A DNA stretch of 5,905 nucleotides from Actinomycetes bacterium (GTDB lineage Bacteria > Actinomycetota > Acidimicrobiia > Acidimicrobiales > Palsa-688): NCBI GenBank assembly GCA_021816565.1, contig JAKAXN010000297.1, forward strand, positions 1-5,905, read 5' to 3'. Position 1 is the first letter of the stretch. Each line of letters begins with the position of its first letter. Positions 5,729 to 5,905 of this stretch are shown in pieces. Under the pieces are notes generated by a model. The model ran no database searches. It saw only the letters and a program-made list of their open reading frames with translations, and had not been told where the DNA came from. A program made the translations under genes and the position numbers.

Positions 5729-5905
5729 CTAACCCTGCGGGGGCGGCGCCTTGTCGGCACCGCGCTGTAGTAGATCGGGAGCTTCGGTTGCACAGTTGCG
5801 GGTGAGGTCGGCGACGGCCACGAGCGAGGTGGGCTCGGCCATCGTGGAGGTGTAGGGGCAGACGGTGTTCTTGTAGTTGAAGGTCAGCTCGAAGCGGATC
5901 TGGCC
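5729..5905 (-). CDS. C-terminal end of an Mce-family (MlaD-type) lipid-transport protein, probably the last mce gene
   Basis: Only the last 58 residues and a TAG stop are inside the window; the gene enters from the right edge. The fragment reads ELTFNYKNTVCPYTSTM near its beginning (from residue 6) and ends with LLQRGADKAPPPQG. Actinobacterial Mce proteins often finish with a similar pattern: a strand ending in NY..(V/I)C.Y, then a Cys-containing loop and a QRGA..AP(P/R)P tail. The gene directly before a Mas gene in actinobacterial operons is normally mceF, so the likely identity is the sixth Mce subunit. The diagnostic MlaD domain is outside the window, so the subunit letter is not assigned. 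Cysteines at 16 and 38 of the fragment could pair. Confidence 0.7.
   Translation of the reverse strand, partial: GQIRFELTFNYKNTVCPYTSTMAEPTSLVAVADLTRNCATEAPDLLQRGADKAPPPQG
5733..5736 (-). promoter_or_regulatory. Ribosome binding site of the Mas gene
   Basis: The minus strand reads AGGG here, six bases before the ATG at 5726, and lies inside the last codons of the Mce gene. A GGA also abuts the ATG but is too close to act as a Shine-Dalgarno. The site supports the ATG at 5726 over the in-frame ATG four codons later. Confidence 0.45.

Overview
The window is very GC-rich and its codons strongly favour G or C at the third position. Every supportable gene reads on the minus strand. The gene content is a piece of a mammalian-cell-entry (Mce) lipid-import locus: the tail of an Mce protein, an Mce-associated membrane protein (Mas), secreted proteins, a lipoprotein and a FadD-type acyl-CoA synthetase. 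This points to an actinobacterium. I cannot place it further. The secreted and lipoprotein genes are not ones I recognise from Mycobacterium, so a less-studied lineage is possible.

Layout in transcription order (right to left): (1) 5905..5729, C-terminal 58 residues of an Mce-family protein, cut by the window edge; (2) 5726..5052, a one-pass Mas protein; (3) 5052..4231, secreted protein A; (4) 4234..3101, secreted protein B, a diverged and enlarged relative of A; (5) 3123..2608, a small lipoprotein with a TTG start; (6) 2580..919, an acyl-CoA synthetase of the FadD2/FadD12 type; (7) 907..1, the N-terminal two thirds or so of an ABC1/UbiB/AarF-type atypical kinase, cut by the left edge. Gaps between neighbours are +2, -1, -4, -23, +27 and +11 bases. 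The seven genes therefore look like one transcription unit, with no internal promoter or terminator that I can see and no gene-free stretch above 30 bases.

Inferred working model: the Mce/Mas complex moves a lipid or sterol-like substrate from the cell envelope inward. Secreted proteins A and B and the lipoprotein act outside the membrane as accessory or substrate-handling parts. The FadD enzyme charges incoming fatty or carboxylic acid with CoA. The ABC1 kinase-like protein, anchored by an N-terminal membrane segment, has a lipid-related or regulatory role. The Mce, Mas, FadD and ABC1 assignments rest on recognisable motifs. The role of A, B and the lipoprotein is inferred only from secretion signals and position.

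The most interesting element is the A/B pair. They are tandem, exported, cysteine-bearing proteins with an unmistakable shared core, embedded by stop/start overlaps in an Mce operon, and I recognise no named family for them.
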